Source of the DNA: Clostridium_AT stratigraminis
Lineage (GTDB): Bacteria > Bacillota > Clostridia > Clostridiales > Clostridiaceae
Length of the DNA: 64,000 bases
Reading direction: 5' to 3'
Assembly: GCF_045310675.1 (NCBI RefSeq)
Contig: NZ_JBJHZZ010000012.1
Location: 1 to 64,000, forward strand
Shown: positions 60,846 to 64,000 of the stretch, one piece after another
Layout of the letters: the number at the start of each line of letters is the position of its first letter
Numbering within the stretch: the first letter of the stretch is position 1
Translations under genes and position numbers: made by a program
Notes under the pieces: model-generated
What the model was told of the DNA's origin: nothing
Database searches by the model: none
The model's input: the letters and a program-made list of their open reading frames with translations, nothing else

Positions 60846-63800
60846 CTACTTTCCAGAGGTTGTTTCATCTAATATATTATATATTTTCTCCCAATATGGA
60901 TGCTCATCTGTATATTCTGAAGTCCAATCCAATGCTAGTTCAAAGAGATAAGTATCATTTTTGTAGAACGGTGCTAGTATACTCCATATAATTGGCCAAT
61001 TTTGGACACATTTGTTAGTCTTTTTTAACCATATATATCCTAATTCTAAAAGTTTTTTATCATGAGGCTCAAGTTTAATAATCTCTAACCATACTTTTGA
61101 CCATGAATTAGTATTCTGTGGTACTTGACTTAACCATTCTCTTCCCAAGCTTCTTAAATTAGTGTTATATGTTTCAGATTTTTTGACTCTTAAAAAAACT
61201 TCAGGCCAGGCACCTAGGACATTGATTTTCAACTTTAACCATTCTAGTCCTAAATTTAACTCTTTTGAGTTCATATTTTTTAAATCAAACAATCGCATCC
61301 AAATGTACTGCCAGGATGGATTTGTTAAATCCATTAAATTAACCCATCTAATACCTATCTTATATAAATCACTATTTGAAGGTTTAGATTTAGTTAATGA
61401 CACCCAAATGTTACGCCATGCTCCATGTTGCATTCTATTAGTCTTATTAATCCATTCAAAACCGATCATAAACAAGTTTTCATCCTCTGGTTTAGCTTTT
61501 ATTAACAATAACCACATATTGCTCCAAGTTCCATTCTCCGTAGAAACACTTCTCAAAAAATTAATTCCCATATTAAACAAACGTATATTGGATAAGTCTG
61601 ATTTATACACCGAATCCCAGATATCTACCCACCCTTCATTTTCCTGATTAACTTTTGTTAACCAAATCTTACCTATCTCAAGAATGCTATCTTTAACTGT
61701 AAAACTATTTTTATACATTTTTTTCCATACATGGTACCAGCCAGTAGTATTGTAATTTACACTTTTTAGCCAATTCTCTCCAAAATGTAATAGTTCATCG
61801 TTATCTGGAGATATATTAAACAATTTTCCCCATACACTACGCCATTTTTCATTATTAGTTTCAAATTTTCTTAACCAATTGATACCTATATTAAATATTT
61901 CAATATCATCAGGATTATTCCTTATAATTGCACTCCAAACACTTAACCATGCTGAATGACTTATATTTATCTCTTTTAACCATCTTATTGCTAAATTTTT
62001 CAATTCTAGATTACTAGAATCATTCCTATAAAAATTTTGCCATATATATGGCCAAGCAGTATAACTAATATCCTTTTGCTTAAGCCAATTTTGTACTAAA
62101 CCGGTTAATTGTATATCTCCAGGTGAAATATCTATTAGCTTTCTAAATATTTTTCCCCATAATGGATGACTCATATCTTGCTGTTTTAACCACTTAGTCC
62201 CTAGATCTATTAGCATGCTGTCATATGGATTGTTGTTGGATAAATTAATCCAAAAGAATGGCCATTTAATATCATCTATTTTATTCTCTTTTAACCATTG
62301 AAGCTCTTTGTCTAAAGAAGTTGTCTCTGAAATATTAACATTTTCTAGTGCTTGCCATACGAAATTCCATGAAGGATTTTGATGGCTAACACTGTTTAAC
62401 CAGTTTATTGCTATTTCAACTACCACTTCAGAAGCAACTCGATTTTTTAATAAAATTTCCAACATAAAGCTTTTATCACCATTACCCGCGATTAGCCAAT
62501 TACAGCACCATTCAATTACTTTCTGATTATCACTTTCGTAATCAAGAAGTGGCTCAAGAACAAATGAAGCAACGTCTATATGATTCCATAAACTCGACCA
62601 GTATATAACAATATCATGTATTTCATTGTAAAATCTAGAAATACCTTCTTTTAAAGCAAAACATAAATGCCTATTATCTTTATGTCGCTGAAGCCAGACA
62701 ATAATATTGTTATTCAATTTTTGATTACTGTTCTTTATACACTCCCTTACAATCTCAACCCAGAAGTATGTGCATGGAGCATCTTTTAGTGACTCCATAG
62801 TAATATTTATTATGTCTTTATTATTTGGCCATTCTTTTGCGGATATATATAAGAGTTCAGCTGTAGTATTATTAGAATTACTTGACAAATAGCTTATTAC
62901 AATTGGTATCAATCTATTATCTTTTAATACAACTATAGCATTTTTAATTATATGAATCCATTCATTCCAATGATATGTATCTCTTAGGAATTCAATAATG
63001 ACCCTCGCTATCCTTTGCTGAGTTTCAAAATCAAATGTATTATAATATTGCATAATTTTGTGACAAAGAAGCCTAAGGCCAGTCTCTCCAATATAACATG
63101 GTTTTATAGCTTCAATTGCAATATCTATAGGAGAAGGTGAAAGGTTCAACTCAGGCTTTAAAGAATATATCTCTACCCATACAGGCAGCATTGAAATAAC
63201 AATTGTTGTATTTTCGCTGATTATAACACCATATATATCTATTAATATACTTTTAGCTGTATTTTCATCTATTCTTTTGAGCAAATCATCTCTATGAGTT
63301 TGTCTAAATACTCTTGATACAGCCCACAATGGAGCTGCCTTTTCATTTGGGCTAGAACCATATGTTATACTATCTAAAATTGCTGCCTTTAAATGTTCGC
63401 TATAAGCAGCAGGCTTATTTTCATACCAATTAAGATAAAGAGCATTCGCTAAGTGAGAATGCAATAACCAATATCCATTCATACCATGCTGTTCACGTTC
63501 TCCTAAATGTATGTCCCTTTCCAGCCACTCTAATAATTCTCTTTGCTCTATTGTCAAATTATTCTTAACGGCTGAAATCGCATATCCAATATATAACCGA
63601 TTTAATGATAAAATTCTAGAAACAAGCCCATATATTACTTTTGATTGGTCTCCTAGTATAAGTCTATCTCGCAAACGTTTTGCAAAGTCCATAATAGATT
63701 GATGCCTATCCCATTGAAAAAATTGTTGTACCATTAATGTATTTGTATCATCAATATTGGGAGGCTCATTACCTGTACGTTCTTTATACCAATTTTTTAT

Positions 63801-64000
63801 AGATAATTGTTCTTCATTAGATTCCTGAGGCAGCTCTTTTATATAAAACTCCAAATACTCACAATAATCATCTTTAAAAAGATATGCTTGTTCTGTAGGA
63901 CCGCAAGCAATGAAAATAGGTAAGGATTTATAATTCCCATTTTGACGATAAGAATGTAAAATAGTAAATACTTCTTCCCAATGCTGTGCAACGTTATTTT
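60846..64000 (-). CDS. Giant repeat protein, probable STAND NTPase C-terminal part (partial)
   Basis: The frame runs off the right edge: it is open upstream of 63854 (NNVAQHWEEVFTILHSYRQN and on), so at least 1050 residues are visible and the start is missing. The first part has IYGLVSRILSLNRLYIGYAI and YWLLHSHLANALYLNWYEN, a pattern like the winged-helix region after the NTPase of STAND proteins. From about residue 470 of this part, some 14-15 repeats of 36 residues follow, with the form (L)G..WL........W..(I/V)W..L....P. These are TPR-like helix pairs. Avs-type and other STAND defence proteins use such repeats to sense phage proteins. The NTPase itself is outside the window, so the class is inference. 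Confidence 0.7.
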   Translation of the reverse strand, partial: NNVAQHWEEVFTILHSYRQNGNYKSLPIFIACGPTEQAYLFKDDYCEYLEFYIKELPQESNEEQLSIKNWYKERTGNEPPNIDDTNTLMVQQFFQWDRHQSIMDFAKRLRDRLILGDQSKVIYGLVSRILSLNRLYIGYAISAVKNNLTIEQRELLEWLERDIHLGEREQHGMNGYWLLHSHLANALYLNWYENKPAAYSEHLKAAILDSITYGSSPNEKAAPLWAVSRVFRQTHRDDLLKRIDENTAKSILIDIYGVIISENTTIVISMLPVWVEIYSLKPELNLSPSPIDIAIEAIKPCYIGETGLRLLCHKIMQYYNTFDFETQQRIARVIIEFLRDTYHWNEWIHIIKNAIVVLKDNRLIPIVISYLSSNSNNTTAELLYISAKEWPNNKDIINITMESLKDAPCTYFWVEIVRECIKNSNQKLNNNIIVWLQRHKDNRHLCFALKEGISRFYNEIHDIVIYWSSLWNHIDVASFVLEPLLDYESDNQKVIEWCCNWLIAGNGDKSFMLEILLKNRVASEVVVEIAINWLNSVSHQNPSWNFVWQALENVNISETTSLDKELQWLKENKIDDIKWPFFWINLSNNNPYDSMLIDLGTKWLKQQDMSHPLWGKIFRKLIDISPGDIQLTGLVQNWLKQKDISYTAWPYIWQNFYRNDSSNLELKNLAIRWLKEINISHSAWLSVWSAIIRNNPDDIEIFNIGINWLRKFETNNEKWRSVWGKLFNISPDNDELLHFGENWLKSVNYNTTGWYHVWKKMYKNSFTVKDSILEIGKIWLTKVNQENEGWVDIWDSVYKSDLSNIRLFNMGINFLRSVSTENGTWSNMWLLLIKAKPEDENLFMIGFEWINKTNRMQHGAWRNIWVSLTKSKPSNSDLYKIGIRWVNLMDLTNPSWQYIWMRLFDLKNMNSKELNLGLEWLKLKINVLGAWPEVFLRVKKSETYNTNLRSLGREWLSQVPQNTNSWSKVWLEIIKLEPHDKKLLELGYIWLKKTNKCVQNWPIIWSILAPFYKNDTYLFELALDWTSEYTDEHPYWEKIYNILDETTSGK

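Overview
The window is low-GC DNA with strong purine-rich ribosome binding sites, short intergenic AT tracts, a Spo0E-family protein and several proteins typical of Clostridium (DUF3006 plus a ComEC-like hydrolase, CheD-containing che operon, lactate permease, TspO, DUF4397). It is most likely a chromosomal segment of a free-living, spore-forming, motile or chemosensing Clostridium. No rRNA, tRNA or CRISPR array was seen.

Layout. 1-8 kb: small single genes on the minus strand (CPBP protease, NAD-epimerase, four GNAT acetyltransferases, EamA exporter, alpha/beta hydrolase), with decayed fragments between them. 9-14.5 kb: flavin reductase and lactate permease on the plus strand, then a molbindin gene broken by a TGA, a DUF362 ferredoxin-like protein, a lipoprotein, and a junkyard of fused gene fragments including an IS3 orfA end. 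14.5-32.7 kb: one long minus-strand chemosensory operon reading cheY-cheA-spo0E-like-cheW-mcp-cheR-cheB-cheD-hybrid kinase-REC-hybrid kinase-REC-EAL protein. It joins a chemoreceptor array to phosphorelay proteins, a possible sporulation phosphatase and c-di-GMP breakdown. 32.9-38.5 kb: TetR regulator, a GC-rich RCC1 seven-blade propeller coupled to a MerR regulator, and a two-gene unit of unknown function. 38.8-48.6 kb: DUF3006/MBL pair, MATE exporter, quinone oxidoreductase, surface-type DUF proteins, TspO, SDR and a frameshifted flavodoxin. 48.7-64 kb: a defence-like island with an SF1 helicase-nuclease, a McrB(EVE-AAA)-McrC-unknown-Mrr operon, an FRG-domain protein and the C-terminal part of a giant repeat protein resembling a STAND ATPase.

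The most striking unexplained object is at about 51803-52190 (plus strand). It is an intergenic stretch with no protein gene, closed on itself by a 20-position terminal helix that leads into a U tract. It holds a series of hairpins, two capped by GNRA tetraloops (GUGA and GAAA). I read it as a large structured non-coding RNA of unknown class.

A second theme is decay by duplication. Pieces of genes that are intact elsewhere in the window (flavin reductase, DUF362, MBL hydrolase, the 119-aa CxxC protein) recur as short fused fragments, and an 89-bp segment is present twice 20 kb apart. All family names are from reading the translated sequences; no search was run.
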